Shown in pieces: positions 43,826 through 53,055 of a DNA stretch of 64,000 nt (the stretch's first letter is position 1; each line of letters begins with the position of its first letter). Below the pieces are notes generated by a model that saw only the letters and a program-made list of their open reading frames with translations, was not told the DNA's origin and ran no database searches. The stretch spans positions 1-64,000 of the forward strand of contig NZ_SLUL01000002.1 in assembly GCF_004341205.1 (NCBI RefSeq), read 5' to 3'. The stretch comes from Thermolongibacillus altinsuensis (lineage in GTDB: Bacteria > Bacillota > Bacilli > Bacillales > Anoxybacillaceae). The position numbers and the translations under genes were made by a program.

Positions 43826-44837
43826 GGTGTTGCAAAACTAGAGTAAAAACTCGAAGTTATGCATAAGGATGCAACATAACACATGCAGTAAATATCGATG
43901 AAATCCATACCATCGGGGTTGCTCCACCCCATCACTCTTTAGCTCGTTAAATACCCGTTCAATCTCGCGGCGAAGCCCAAACAGCCATTGGCCAAATCTC
44001 GTTTTCAACAAGACAGGAAGAACCCGGCCATAGGCATCTTTTCGTTCCTTGCTATTGCGGCGGTTGATAGGGGAAATCAATAAGATTCCTGCTTGCTCAG
44101 CAGTTTGTCGAACCTTTTCGCTGTCATACGCGGCATCCCCTAACACGAACTCAATCTCCCATTGCCCCAAAGAAGCAAGCAATTCTGGTGCCACTGCCGC
44201 ATCATTCCGGTTCGCTGTGGTCAACACGTGAGATAAGATGATTCCCTCGGTAGTGGTACAGAGATGGAGTTTATATCCTTTAAACCAGTGGTATCGGGTG
44301 GACACTCCCCATTTTGCCTGTGAATCGTAAAGACTGCTTCGAAGGGCCGTGCTGTCGATCAGCACGATTTGGGGATACCGTACTTCTAGATCTTTGAGCA
44401 GCTGTGCGTGAAAAACAGGAAATCCCTGTTTCCCGAAACCACTTTGCCGCACGGGAAAACGTAGACAGATGTGGGACTTCATCAAGCCCACAAGCCCGTT
44501 GAAAACATCGAAAACGCTGCAGAATGCGTACTAATTTTCGCAAGGAATCAATGGAAAAATAGGTTTTCAAAAAGAAACATTTCAATAAAGATTTTTTCGA
44601 CACCGGCGGTCTTCCTGTCACATACGGTGTCTCCGGCAACGACAGCGAGTCGATATATCGAAATAAGGATGCTAAAAGTGGATCGATTTCATAAGACCAT
44701 GCATGTTCTTTGTTTAAATTGGAAATCATGATAGTGTCCACCCCTTGGTAGTTGGTTTTGGTCACTGTATATGATTTCCAAGGTGGTGGATTTTTTATGT
44801 GCATCTATGCATCCATTATGCGTTTTGCAACACGTTC
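43826..44837 (-). mobile_element. IS5-type insertion sequence, about 1.0 kb
   Basis: Inverted ends share GTGTTGCAAAAC (43827-43838 and, reversed, 44822-44833). The octamer TACTAGAT directly flanks both sides (43818-43825 and 44838-44845), consistent with a target duplication. The inside holds one frameshifted DDE transposase gene. Exact ends differ by 3 bases between the two sides, so boundaries are good to a few bases. The right-hand octamer contains the stop codon of the haloperoxidase gene. Confidence 0.8.
43838..44729 (-). pseudogene. IS5/DDE_Tnp_1 transposase, single frameshift
   Basis: ATG 44729 (MISNLNKEHAWSYEIDP) runs through GRPPVSKKSLLKCFFLKTYF and HLSTFSRAAKWFRETG, then loses frame near 44425. 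The second frame continues GFPVFHAQLLKDLEVRYPQI with the DDE residues: D in VLIDSTALRSS, D in VLGDAAYDSE and E in RREIERVFNELK. One extra base in a GGGAAACAGGG tract would explain it. The shift is +1 and lacks the A6G-type slip site used by IS families with programmed frameshifting, so I call it inactive. Confidence 0.82.
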
Positions 44838-44839
44838 TA

Positions 44840-46414
44840 CTAGATTATGATTGTACTTCCATCAAACTTTGTAAGAGAAAAACCGCTAAAATGCTCATTA
44901 TAGGACTTTTTGTAATCTTGAAGAATTCGGATCGCAACGGCTTCACCGAGTTTCATTCCCTCCGATCCATCTGAACGCCAGTGAATTCCTGCGGCGTCAC
45001 GACCAAGAGCAATATTGGAGGCCAGTTTGTTCAATTCTCCGCCTATCGTTAAAGGAGATCCTGAGTAAGGAAGCAATGTAAGGCCATTGGAACTCGCTAC
45101 AACTGGATTAGGAATCACAAAAGACTCATTAAAGAACGCTTTTAGCATCGTGACCCCGGCTCCAACAAAAGTCGCATGGCCAGCAGGATAGGCAGGATGA
45201 GTAGGACTACCTTCTGGATAGGCTTGAGGGAGAAGATAAGTGCCAAACTTACTGTAAACATGGGAAATCGCTTGTGAGTCGAGGAGCTCTTGATGGATGG
45301 GATAATGGGAAGCACCGATCAAGTTGTTATGAACATGTCCGCCAAATTCCTCTGGGCGCAATCGACGGTGAACCAACCATTTCTGAAACCAAGCAGCTTT
45401 CAGTGCTGCATTTGTCGATCGAGCGACCAAATCCAGAATATGTGGACCGCCAAAAGTGGAAAAACCAACTTGCGTTTTTGAATGCAAATAAGGATTAGCT
45501 GGGTCTAAAGCTTCTTGTCCAAAGCTGAGCAGAATTAAACAAGCATTTAAAACACTTTGGTAACTAAAATCTCGATGGACCCATTCGCTCAAATCTCGTC
45601 CATTGCGGATATATCGAGGTTCTGGATCAAATTGGTTTTGGGAGGTAGGCGGTTTTCCGTCTTGAATGTCCAACCATTCTTCATACGAGGTCATGTGGTC
45701 ATCACCGCGCAATGTCGTACGATTTCGTTGGATGATGGTCGCAGCTCCATAAGTAATATTCTTCCATAGAAACTGGGAAATATAAGGACCTGCTAGATCA
45801 CCGGGTGTATTCCCGCGGAACAAGGTGCTTGGGGTTACAACTCCATTTTCTTTTGGTCCGCGAAAATCTGGAAAATTGGATAGATCCGATGCTGCTGCGA
45901 GAGTGAGGATATTCGTATCGTAGTCAGCAAAAGGAATATCGCGGGTCAGTGCCTGCCAGTATAATTCAGCCATTTCACTCGCAATCCATGCACTATTAAA
46001 CTTCGGCGGCGCAATCATACTGAGAGAATAGGAATCAGGAGAAACGAGATCGAATGCATAAGCAGACTGTGGATTGGTGAGCTTAACTGTACCTCCCAGA
46101 GGGATGGATTCAAATGTAGCCGGATTCCCGGTTGTTAAAGACTTTATTAATGTTTTATATGCATTGAGGTCTACTTCGCCAAGGGAATTGTGCGGTAATC
46201 CTTTCGAATAGTTACCGATTTTATTGGAAAACAAATCTTCATCTCCGTTACATAAATGAGCTGGAAGAGGAAGATCCTTTTGAACAAGTGCAGCTTTCTC
46301 GCGAATGTTATATGCCTTTTTTTGACGCTCTTTTGCTGATAATGGTCCAATTTCACAAGATTTCTCCTTTTTAGAACTTTTCTTTTTGATCTCTTCTTTT
46401 TTATTTTTTTCCAT
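44840..46414 (-). CDS. algal-type vanadium-dependent haloperoxidase-like protein
   Basis: 524 residues. The C-terminal half aligns by motif with vanadium bromoperoxidases of red and brown algae: KWLVHRRLRPEEFGGH (K345, R351 or R353), PAYPAGHATFVGAG (H413) and ELNKLASNIALGRDAAGIHWRSDG (R472, H478 as the vanadate ligand). Such enzymes oxidise halides with H2O2. The usual PSGH reads PAGH (A411), removing a serine that hydrogen-bonds vanadate. No signal peptide is seen; the N-terminus is Lys-rich (MEKNKKEEIKKKSSKKEK). An IS lies directly at its stop codon, TAG 44842-44840. Confidence 0.85.
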   Translation of the reverse strand: MEKNKKEEIKKKSSKKEKSCEIGPLSAKERQKKAYNIREKAALVQKDLPLPAHLCNGDEDLFSNKIGNYSKGLPHNSLGEVDLNAYKTLIKSLTTGNPATFESIPLGGTVKLTNPQSAYAFDLVSPDSYSLSMIAPPKFNSAWIASEMAELYWQALTRDIPFADYDTNILTLAAASDLSNFPDFRGPKENGVVTPSTLFRGNTPGDLAGPYISQFLWKNITYGAATIIQRNRTTLRGDDHMTSYEEWLDIQDGKPPTSQNQFDPEPRYIRNGRDLSEWVHRDFSYQSVLNACLILLSFGQEALDPANPYLHSKTQVGFSTFGGPHILDLVARSTNAALKAAWFQKWLVHRRLRPEEFGGHVHNNLIGASHYPIHQELLDSQAISHVYSKFGTYLLPQAYPEGSPTHPAYPAGHATFVGAGVTMLKAFFNESFVIPNPVVASSNGLTLLPYSGSPLTIGGELNKLASNIALGRDAAGIHWRSDGSEGMKLGEAVAIRILQDYKKSYNEHFSGFSLTKFDGSTIII

Positions 46415-46529
46415 TTTATGATCCCTTCTTAATTTTTAGAGTGAATTCGATATAGTTTATTCATCTTTCTTTCATTGGCTTGTGCTTTTCTATTAAATTT
46501 TTGCGTGATTTTATGGAATTAAATTCTCG

Positions 46530-46558
46530 TTCATTTTTCATAGCCTTATTGTTAGAAT
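46530..46558 (+). promoter_or_regulatory. possible promoter of the ycgR-like operon
   Basis: Extended -10 TGTTAGAAT (hexamer 46553-46558) with TTCATT 17 bp upstream. It lies in the 180-bp divergent gap between the haloperoxidase and permease genes. The -35 is poor. Confidence 0.4.
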
Positions 46559-46596
46559 GGAGGGTTGTAGCTTTTGTTTAAAGGAGCATGAGAACC

Positions 46597-47463
46597 ATGA
46601 TCAAGTCTTTTCTCCAGTTAAATACCATTTTTATCAGTATTTTAATAGAGTCATTGCCATTTGTATTAATTGGCGTATTTATTTCCGGGATTATTCAAAT
46701 GTTTGTGACCGAAGAGATGATTGAAAAATGGGTTCCGAAAAATAAAATATTAGCGGTGTTATATGCGACGTTGATTGGAGCGTTGTTTCCTGCATGCGAG
46801 TGCGGAATTGTCCCGATTACGCGACGCTTAGTTGCCAAAGGGGTACCGCTTTATGCAGCCATTCCGTTTATGTTAACGGGACCGATCATTAATCCGATTG
46901 TCTTGTTTTCTACTTTTATCGCTTTCGGAAGCAGCTTAAAAATGGTGCTTTGCCGTTCCATTTTCGCGCTTGCTGTTGCGATCTTGATTGGATTGTTGTT
47001 GGCGGTGCAATATAAGGATGATCAATTGCGGAAAAAAGAGGTCATTTCATCTTCCATGCCGAAAACGTTGAAAGAAAAATGGATGGGAACGCTTGAGCAT
47101 AGCATTGATGAGTTTTTCTCATCAGGAAAATATTTAATCATTGGTGCGTTTGTCGCATCGGCTATGCAAACGTATATAAAAACATCGACATTGCTTGCAA
47201 TCGGTCACGGAAAAATGTCTTCATCCCTTGTGATGATGGCGCTTGCGTTTGTGTTGTCTCTCTGTTCAGAGGCGGATGCGTTTATCGCTTCCTCGTTTCA
47301 AAACACGTTCTCATTTGGCGCGTTGGCAGCCTTTTTAGTGTACGGTCCGATGATTGACATTAAAAATACGCTTATGCTTTTACAATCGTTCAAAACGCGC
47401 TTTGTGATTGTGTTGATTGCTTATATTACCATTTTCGTCTTTGTCGGTTCATTATTTATTTAG
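46597..47463 (+). CDS. permease of the YcgR/UPF0718 (DUF318) family
   Basis: 288 residues, about eight membrane helices. The family signature is LFPACECGIVPITRRLVAKGVPLYAAIPFMLTGPIINP, repeated in weaker form at LCSEADAFIASSF. Family members are proposed permeases for small thiols or metals, without firm evidence. ATG 46597 is preferred because ATG 46588 touches the AAAGGAG site. The partner gene follows 14 bp later, as in B. subtilis ycgR-ycgQ. Confidence 0.88.
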   Translation: MIKSFLQLNTIFISILIESLPFVLIGVFISGIIQMFVTEEMIEKWVPKNKILAVLYATLIGALFPACECGIVPITRRLVAKGVPLYAAIPFMLTGPIINPIVLFSTFIAFGSSLKMVLCRSIFALAVAILIGLLLAVQYKDDQLRKKEVISSSMPKTLKEKWMGTLEHSIDEFFSSGKYLIIGAFVASAMQTYIKTSTLLAIGHGKMSSSLVMMALAFVLSLCSEADAFIASSFQNTFSFGALAAFLVYGPMIDIKNTLMLLQSFKTRFVIVLIAYITIFVFVGSLFI

Positions 47464-47477
47464 GAGGTGAAGTAGAA

Positions 47478-48323
47478 ATGCTTCGCACATACATTTTGCT
47501 CGGTTTTACCTTTCTATTTTTTCACTTGCACACAACGGGAGATATAAGCAAGTACATTAATATGCGATATTCGTATTTATCGTTCAGCGCCATTTTTATT
47601 TTTGCGTTTCTTACCATTGTTCAGTTTCGGATTGCGAATCGGAAAGAGAACGGTCACCACTGTCATGATGAGACGTGCTGTCATCATCATGAAGAAGATC
47701 AGCCGAAATGGAAAAAAGCCTTAAATTATTTTGTTTTTATCTTTCCGATTGCCTCTGCGTTGTTTTTGCCGATTGCGACGCTAGATTCGGAGATTGTAAA
47801 AGCGAAAGGATTTCGCATTCCAGGGTTTGAAACGGAAAGTGCAGATCCGTTCGGGCAGCGTCAATTTCTCCGTCCTGATACAAGCATTTATTATGGAAAA
47901 GAAGGTTATAAAGACCTAATGAGGAAAGAATTGGCGGTGTTTGCGAAGCAATCTCGTCTTGTTCTCAATGACAACAACTACTTGAAAGCGATGGAAACGA
48001 TTTATCAATTTCCAGGGCAGTTTAGCGATAAAGAAATTGAATTTGACGGATTTGTATATCATGACAAAACAACGAACAGCCAGCAATTATTCGTGCTTCG
48101 TTTTGGGATCATTCATTGTGTAGCGGATTCAGGAGTGTTTGGATTGTTGACGGAATTTCCGGAAAATCCGCATTTAAAAAATGATGAATGGATTCATGTA
48201 AAAGGAAAGTTATCGACTATTTACTTCCAACCGTTTAATGTTACCATTCCGTATGTACAAGTGAAAGAATGGCATACAATTAAAGCGCCGGAAGAACCAT
48301 ACGTTTTCCGCGGGTATGATTAA
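47478..48323 (+). CDS. YcgQ-like TIGR03943 family membrane protein
   Basis: 281 residues. Two N-terminal helices (about 3-17 and 33-51), a His/Cys-rich loop (HHCHDETCCHHHEE, about 61-74), another helix (FVFIFPIASALFLPIATLDS), then a soluble domain with RFGIIHCVADSGVFGLL and WIHVKGKLSTIYF. The loop could bind zinc or copper ions. The family always pairs with a YcgR-type permease, so the two probably form one transport or metal-handling unit; the substrate is unknown. Confidence 0.87.
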   Translation: MLRTYILLGFTFLFFHLHTTGDISKYINMRYSYLSFSAIFIFAFLTIVQFRIANRKENGHHCHDETCCHHHEEDQPKWKKALNYFVFIFPIASALFLPIATLDSEIVKAKGFRIPGFETESADPFGQRQFLRPDTSIYYGKEGYKDLMRKELAVFAKQSRLVLNDNNYLKAMETIYQFPGQFSDKEIEFDGFVYHDKTTNSQQLFVLRFGIIHCVADSGVFGLLTEFPENPHLKNDEWIHVKGKLSTIYFQPFNVTIPYVQVKEWHTIKAPEEPYVFRGYD

Positions 48324-48340
48324 TCTTTCATCGCTTTTTC

Positions 48341-48376
48341 AAAAAGTTGTCCGGAGTTTCCGGACAACTTTTTTGT
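48341..48376 (+). terminator. terminator after the ycgQ-like gene
   Basis: AAAAAGTTGTCCGG (48341-48354) pairs with CCGGACAACTTTTT (48360-48373), 5-nt loop, followed by more T. Confidence 0.95.
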
Positions 48377-48434
48377 GAGATCAATATTTAATAAGGTAAA
48401 ATGAAAAGTAACTAACAATATTGGAGGCTTTTAT

Positions 48435-49169
48435 ATGAAAGTAGAAATTTGGTCAGATTTTGTATGTCCGTTTTGTTATATTGGCAAGCGGCGTTTTGAA
48501 AAGGCGCTGGAACAGTTCGAACACAAGGACAAGGTCGAGATTGTATTTCGCAGTTTCGAACTTGATCCACATGTTGAGCGAAATCCGAAAAAAAACGTGT
48601 ATGAATATCTTGCTGAAAAATATGGGATGTCGCTAGAACAAGCGAAAGCGACGACTCAACAAGTCGGGAAACAAGCAGAAGCGGTTGGACTGCATTATGA
48701 CTTTGATAACATGAAGCGAACGAATACTTTTGATGCCCATCGCTTGGCTCATTTTGCAAATAGCGAAGGAAAGATGGAGGAAATGACAGAGCGGCTCATG
48801 AAGGCATACTTTACGGAAGGGCTGCACATTGGCGATCATGAGGTACTGGCCAATTTGGCAAGCGAAGTCGGTTTGGATCGTGAAAAAGCCCTTGATGTAT
48901 TAAGAAACAATGGTTACGCCGATGAGGTTCGTCGAGATGAAGAAATTGGTAGACAACTGGGGATAACCGGTGTTCCGTTTTTCTTATTCAATCAAAAATA
49001 CGCTGTTTTCGGCGCGCAATCAAGCGATGTGTTTATGGATGTGTTACAAAAGGTGTGGGAAGAAGAGCAAGCTCAGCCTTCTGTAATCAATCTAAATGGA
49101 AAAGCCAATTCCAATCGCGATGATTGTGCAGATGGATCTTGTTCAGTTTCGGAGAATAATCGAGGATGA
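48435..49169 (+). CDS. DsbA-family FrnE-like oxidoreductase
   Basis: 244 residues. A cytoplasmic thioredoxin-fold protein of the FrnE group: MKVEIWSDFVCPFCYIGKRRFE carries the CPFC active site (C11, C14), an all-helical insertion spans about 60-160, and the cis-Pro is in GITGVPFFLFN. No signal peptide. FrnE proteins are disulfide oxidoreductases or isomerases linked to oxidative stress in other bacteria. The C-terminal extension ends with a Cys pair (DDCADGSCS). Confidence 0.92.
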   Translation: MKVEIWSDFVCPFCYIGKRRFEKALEQFEHKDKVEIVFRSFELDPHVERNPKKNVYEYLAEKYGMSLEQAKATTQQVGKQAEAVGLHYDFDNMKRTNTFDAHRLAHFANSEGKMEEMTERLMKAYFTEGLHIGDHEVLANLASEVGLDREKALDVLRNNGYADEVRRDEEIGRQLGITGVPFFLFNQKYAVFGAQSSDVFMDVLQKVWEEEQAQPSVINLNGKANSNRDDCADGSCSVSENNRG

Positions 49170-49197
49170 TTCAATTGAATCATCCTCATTATTTTTT
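49162..49197 (+). terminator. bidirectional terminator between frnE-like and potD
   Basis: A perfect 26-bp palindrome (49162-49187) that includes the stop codon of the plus-strand gene, followed by ATTATTTTTT on the plus strand and GATTATTCT on the minus strand. It serves both convergent genes. Confidence 0.9.
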
Positions 49198-50262
49198 ATG
49201 CATTTTAAATTCGAGAAAAAGCTCATTATAATAAGCGAGCATTTTTTTCCCAAGGTTTTCATATACTTCGAGCTTTTCGGCTAGCTCATCGCTCGGGTAA
49301 AATCGTTCATCTTCCACGATTTCTTTCGGTAAATATTCAAGCGCTTTTGCGTTCGGGGTTGAATAGCCCACGTATTCTGCATTTTGGGCGGCGTTTTTTG
49401 GATCAAGCATAAAATTAATGAATTGATGGGCCCCTTCAATGTTTTTGGCCGTTTTAGGAATCACCATATTATCAAACCATAAATTTGTTCCTTCTTTTGG
49501 AATCACGTAATCGAGTTTTTCGTTTTCGCTCATAATTTCTGCGGCGTCGCCTGACCAAACGATGCCAACGGCTGCCTCTTCATTCGCAAGCAGCATTTTA
49601 ATTTCATCGCCGACAATCGCTTTAATGTTAGGAGTGAGCGCGTCAAGTTTGCGTTTTGCTTCTTGCAGATGTGCTTTATTTGTGTCATTCAAAGAATAGT
49701 GAAGGCTGTTTAATGCCATTCCCATGATTTCACGCGCGCCATCAACAAGCAAAATTTGATTCTTCAGATTAGGATCCCATAAATCGTTCCAGCTTGTAAT
49801 TTTCTTTCCGCCAAGCATTTCAGGATTGTAGACGATTCCAACCGTTCCCCAAAAATACGGGATCGAATATTTGTTTCCTGGATCGAACGACAAGTTTAGA
49901 AAACGAGGATCGATATATTTTAAATTTGGCAGCTTCGAATGATCGATCGGAAGCAATAAACCTTCCTCTTTCATTTTGCTGATTGCGTATTCCGAAGGGA
50001 CGGCGACATCAAATGTCGTTCCGCCTTGGGCGATTTTTGTCATCATTGCTTCGTTCGAATCAAACGTTTGATAAATGACTTTTATGCCCGTTTCCTTCTC
50101 AAACTTTTTAATTAAATCCGGATCAATGTAGTCTCCCCAGTTGTAAACGGTTAATGTATTTTTACCCGAATAGCCTTCGGATGAATTTAAGTAAGAAGTA
50201 ACGTACAGCAAAGCAAAAGCGCTAACAAAAACGACCGTAAACAGTTGAATCAGTTTTTTCAT
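49189..50262 (-). CDS. potD: spermidine/putrescine ABC transporter substrate-binding protein
   Basis: 357 residues. Captures polyamines outside the membrane for PotABC. TLTVYNWGDYIDPDLIKKFEKETGIKVIY and PYFWGTVGIVYNPEMLGG are PotD hallmarks; acidic and aromatic residues that bind polyamine amines (for example W229/D231 region in GIVWSGDAAEIM) are present. The N-terminal helix (about 4-24) has no lipobox cysteine (VSAFALLYVTSYLNSS), so it is either anchored by this helix or cleaved, unlike most Gram-positive binding proteins. Last gene of potABCD; overlaps potC by 4 bp. Confidence 0.94.
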   Translation of the reverse strand: MKKLIQLFTVVFVSAFALLYVTSYLNSSEGYSGKNTLTVYNWGDYIDPDLIKKFEKETGIKVIYQTFDSNEAMMTKIAQGGTTFDVAVPSEYAISKMKEEGLLLPIDHSKLPNLKYIDPRFLNLSFDPGNKYSIPYFWGTVGIVYNPEMLGGKKITSWNDLWDPNLKNQILLVDGAREIMGMALNSLHYSLNDTNKAHLQEAKRKLDALTPNIKAIVGDEIKMLLANEEAAVGIVWSGDAAEIMSENEKLDYVIPKEGTNLWFDNMVIPKTAKNIEGAHQFINFMLDPKNAAQNAEYVGYSTPNAKALEYLPKEIVEDERFYPSDELAEKLEVYENLGKKMLAYYNELFLEFKMHKK

Positions 50263-51062
50263 TTTCGCCCTCCTACTGCGCTAGAACGTTGGCTACGTTG
50301 CGTAATGAAATAGTAGCCGATGACAAGCGTGATCGTGAACAAAAAGAGAAGCGTTGAGAGCGCATTAATTGATAACGAAATTCCCTGCCGAGCGCGCGAA
50401 TAAATTTCGACTGATAATGTCGAAAATCCGTTTCCTGTTACGAAAAACGTGACCGCAAAATCATCAAGAGAATACGTTAATGCCATAAAGAAACCAGCAA
50501 AAATTCCCGGGGTAATATACGGGAGAATGACTTTCGTCAATACATCCCAAGAGTTCGCCCCTAAATCGCGAGCCGCGTCCACTAACGTCGGGCTCATCTC
50601 TTGTAGTTTCGGAAGAACCATTAAAACGACAATGGGCACGCTAAACGCGATATGAGATAAGAGAACAGAAGTAAAGCCGAGCTGAATGCCGACAATCGTA
50701 AATAAAATTAAAAAGGAAGCGCCGATGATGACATCAGGGCTGACAATGAGCACGTTGTTTAATGTCAAAAGCGCATTTTTGATTTGTTTTCTTTTCGCAT
50801 AATAAATCGCAAGTGCTCCGAAGACGCCGATAATTGTTGAAATGGCAGCGGAAAACAAAGCGATCACTATTGTGTTTAAAACAATGATAAGCAGGCGCGT
50901 GTCCGCAAACACTTCTTTATACCAATCGAGCGTAAATCCTTCAAAGTGATGCATGGTGCCGCTGCTATTGAACGAGTAATAAATCAAATAGAAAATGGGA
51001 GTGTATAAGATTAAAAAGACAACGATTAAATAGAGGTGAGAAATTTTTAGTTTTTTTCTCAT
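50259..51062 (-). CDS. potC: spermidine/putrescine ABC transporter permease
   Basis: 267 residues, six membrane helices. The EAA loop that docks on PotA is VDAARDLGANSWDVLTKVILPYITPGI. ATG 51062 overlaps the potB stop (ATGA) and has GGGGAGTG upstream; the longer upstream frame from 51155 is only a potB shadow. Confidence 0.94.
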   Translation of the reverse strand: MRKKLKISHLYLIVVFLILYTPIFYLIYYSFNSSGTMHHFEGFTLDWYKEVFADTRLLIIVLNTIVIALFSAAISTIIGVFGALAIYYAKRKQIKNALLTLNNVLIVSPDVIIGASFLILFTIVGIQLGFTSVLLSHIAFSVPIVVLMVLPKLQEMSPTLVDAARDLGANSWDVLTKVILPYITPGIFAGFFMALTYSLDDFAVTFFVTGNGFSTLSVEIYSRARQGISLSINALSTLLFLFTITLVIGYYFITQRSQRSSAVGGRK

Positions 51063-51877
51063 TGTTTCACTCCCCACTTCCGATTTCCTGTCACGATCAT
51101 GATGAGTGCCATGGCGATGATTAAAAATACGGCAATCGTCGCACCCATGCCCCAATCTTGCGTCACAAGAAAATGTTGTTCAACGGCTGTTCCGAGCGTA
51201 ATCACGCGGTTTCCGGCAATCAATCTTGTGATCATAAAGAGCGATAAAGAAGGAATAAAGACCGCTTGACATCCCGCTTTGACTCCGTCTAATGTCAACG
51301 GGAAAATGACGCGGCGAAATGTCGTCCATGAGGAAGCGCCTAAATCTTGCGCCGCATCCACAAGCGATGGATTCAATTTTTCAAGCGCATTAAAAATCGG
51401 CAAAATCATAAATGGAATAAAAATATAAACAGAAACGAACACGAAGCTAAAATCGGTAAATAATAGCTGTTTTGTACCTATGCCAATCGTTTCGAAAAAC
51501 GCGTTGACCAATCCATATGTTCCGAAAATACCGAGGAAAGCATACACTTTCAACAATAAATTCACCCAAGTAGGTAAGATAATGAGCAATAGCCATAATT
51601 GTTTATGTTTCGTTTTCGTCAGCAAGTAAGCGGTCGGATAGGCGATCAGTAATGAAAAAGCTGTAATTAAAAACGCATACCAAAATGAACTGATCGTCAT
51701 TCGCAAATAAACAGGTGTCAAAAACCTTTTATAGTTATCCAGCGTCAAGTGACCTTCAATATCAAAAAAAGAATAATAAAAAATAAGAATAATAGGAGCA
51801 ATCACGAATAAAAGCATCCATGAAGCATACGGAATTGCGTAAAGATAACGGCTATAATTTTTAGTTGTTCCGCTCAT
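51059..51877 (-). CDS. potB: spermidine/putrescine ABC transporter permease
   Basis: 272 residues, six membrane helices. The EAA loop is [31 protein letters not shown]. It pairs with PotC to form the channel. ATG 51877 overlaps the potA stop by 4 bp. Confidence 0.94.
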   Translation of the reverse strand: MSGTTKNYSRYLYAIPYASWMLLFVIAPIILIFYYSFFDIEGHLTLDNYKRFLTPVYLRMTISSFWYAFLITAFSLLIAYPTAYLLTKTKHKQLWLLLIILPTWVNLLLKVYAFLGIFGTYGLVNAFFETIGIGTKQLLFTDFSFVFVSVYIFIPFMILPIFNALEKLNPSLVDAAQDLGASSWTTFRRVIFPLTLDGVKAGCQAVFIPSLSLFMITRLIAGNRVITLGTAVEQHFLVTQDWGMGATIAVFLIIAMALIMIVTGNRKWGVKQ

Positions 51878-52950
51878 CTCTCACCGCCCCTATTCTCTTT
51901 TGTTTCAACGCGACGCATAACATGAATGGCTTCTGGTTCAAAATACAATCCGATTTCTTCGCCTACTTCCGCTTTTTTGGTTGAATGAACGAGCCACTCA
52001 TTTCCATTATCATCGTAGCAACAAAGTTCATAGTGAACGCCTCGGAAAAGGATCGAGTCTACGCGCACTTGCAATTTTCCTTGTTCGCGTGTCGTTATTT
52101 CCAAATCTTCTGGGCGAATGACGATATCGACGGGTTCGTTTGGTTCGAAACCGTGATCGACACATTCAAATTGCTTTCCAGCAAATTCAACGGAAAAGTC
52201 CGCTAACATTTTTCCAGGAATGATGTTCGATTCACCAATAAAATCAGCAACGAAGCGATTGATTGGCTCGTCATAAATATCTTTTGGCGTTCCTCTTTGT
52301 TCAATTTTTCCTTTATTCAAAACGAAAATTTCATCGGACATCGCGAGCGCTTCTTCTTGATCGTGCGTAACAAAAATAAAAGTGATTCCAAGACGGCGCT
52401 GCAATTCCCGCAATTCGTATTGCATTTCGGTTCGCAGTTTTAAATCGAGCGCTGATAATGGCTCATCCAACAGCAATACCTCGGGTTCATTCACAATGGC
52501 GCGGGCGATGGCGACACGTTGCCGCTGTCCGCCGGACATTTCGTGAATTTCCCGATTTTCATAGCCTTCTAAATTGACAAAACGCAGCGCTTCTCGCACT
52601 TTCGTTTCAATCGTTTTTTTGTCGAGATTTTTAATGCGCAATCCAAAGGCGACATTTTCAAATACGTTTAAATGAGGAAAGAGCGCATAATCTTGGAATA
52701 CGGTGTTCACTTGTCTTTTGTTCGCCGGCACCCCATTCATCAACTTTCCGTTGAAATAAATATTTCCTTTTGTCGGTTCGATAAAGCCAGCAATTAAACG
52801 AAGAATCGTTGTTTTCCCACATCCTGAAGGACCAAGGAGTGTATAAAATTTCCCGCGCTCCATTTCAAAGCTGACATCATCGAGCACGGGAGGGTCATCG
52901 TCGTATTGCTTTGTGACGTGTTCAAAGCGAATAATGACGCGATCGTTCAT
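51874..52950 (-). CDS. potA: spermidine/putrescine ABC transporter ATP-binding protein
   Basis: 358 residues. Walker [15 protein letters not shown]-loop FQDYALFPH, signature [15 protein letters not shown], Walker [13 protein letters not shown] and the H-loop VTHDQEEA are all intact. The C-terminal TOBE domain (about 280-350; [25 protein letters not shown]) is the usual regulatory module. First gene of potABCD, which runs against replication. No regulator gene lies upstream. Confidence 0.96.
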   Translation of the reverse strand: MNDRVIIRFEHVTKQYDDDPPVLDDVSFEMERGKFYTLLGPSGCGKTTILRLIAGFIEPTKGNIYFNGKLMNGVPANKRQVNTVFQDYALFPHLNVFENVAFGLRIKNLDKKTIETKVREALRFVNLEGYENREIHEMSGGQRQRVAIARAIVNEPEVLLLDEPLSALDLKLRTEMQYELRELQRRLGITFIFVTHDQEEALAMSDEIFVLNKGKIEQRGTPKDIYDEPINRFVADFIGESNIIPGKMLADFSVEFAGKQFECVDHGFEPNEPVDIVIRPEDLEITTREQGKLQVRVDSILFRGVHYELCCYDDNGNEWLVHSTKKAEVGEEIGLYFEPEAIHVMRRVETKENRGGER

Positions 52951-53055
52951 CGTAATGTCTCCACCTCAATTTTTATGATGTTGAATAATTTACCTCAATT
53001 ATAAATCATTAGTGGAGAACTGCAACGATATGGAACTTAAAATTTTTATCGATGT

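Noticed and set aside
44280-44491. Overlap of the two transposase frames as a programmed frameshift
   Set aside because: The change is +1 with no A6G or similar slip site, and one base removal in GGGAAACAGGG restores the frame, so decay is simpler.
50498-50513. AATTCCCGGGGTAAT resembling a Noc-binding site
   Set aside because: Only about 10 of 14 positions fit, and it lies within potC with no second copy noticed.
51063-51155. N-terminal extension of PotC ([13 protein letters not shown]...)
   Set aside because: It overlaps potB in another frame and lacks a start signal; ATG 51062 with ATGA overlap is convincing.
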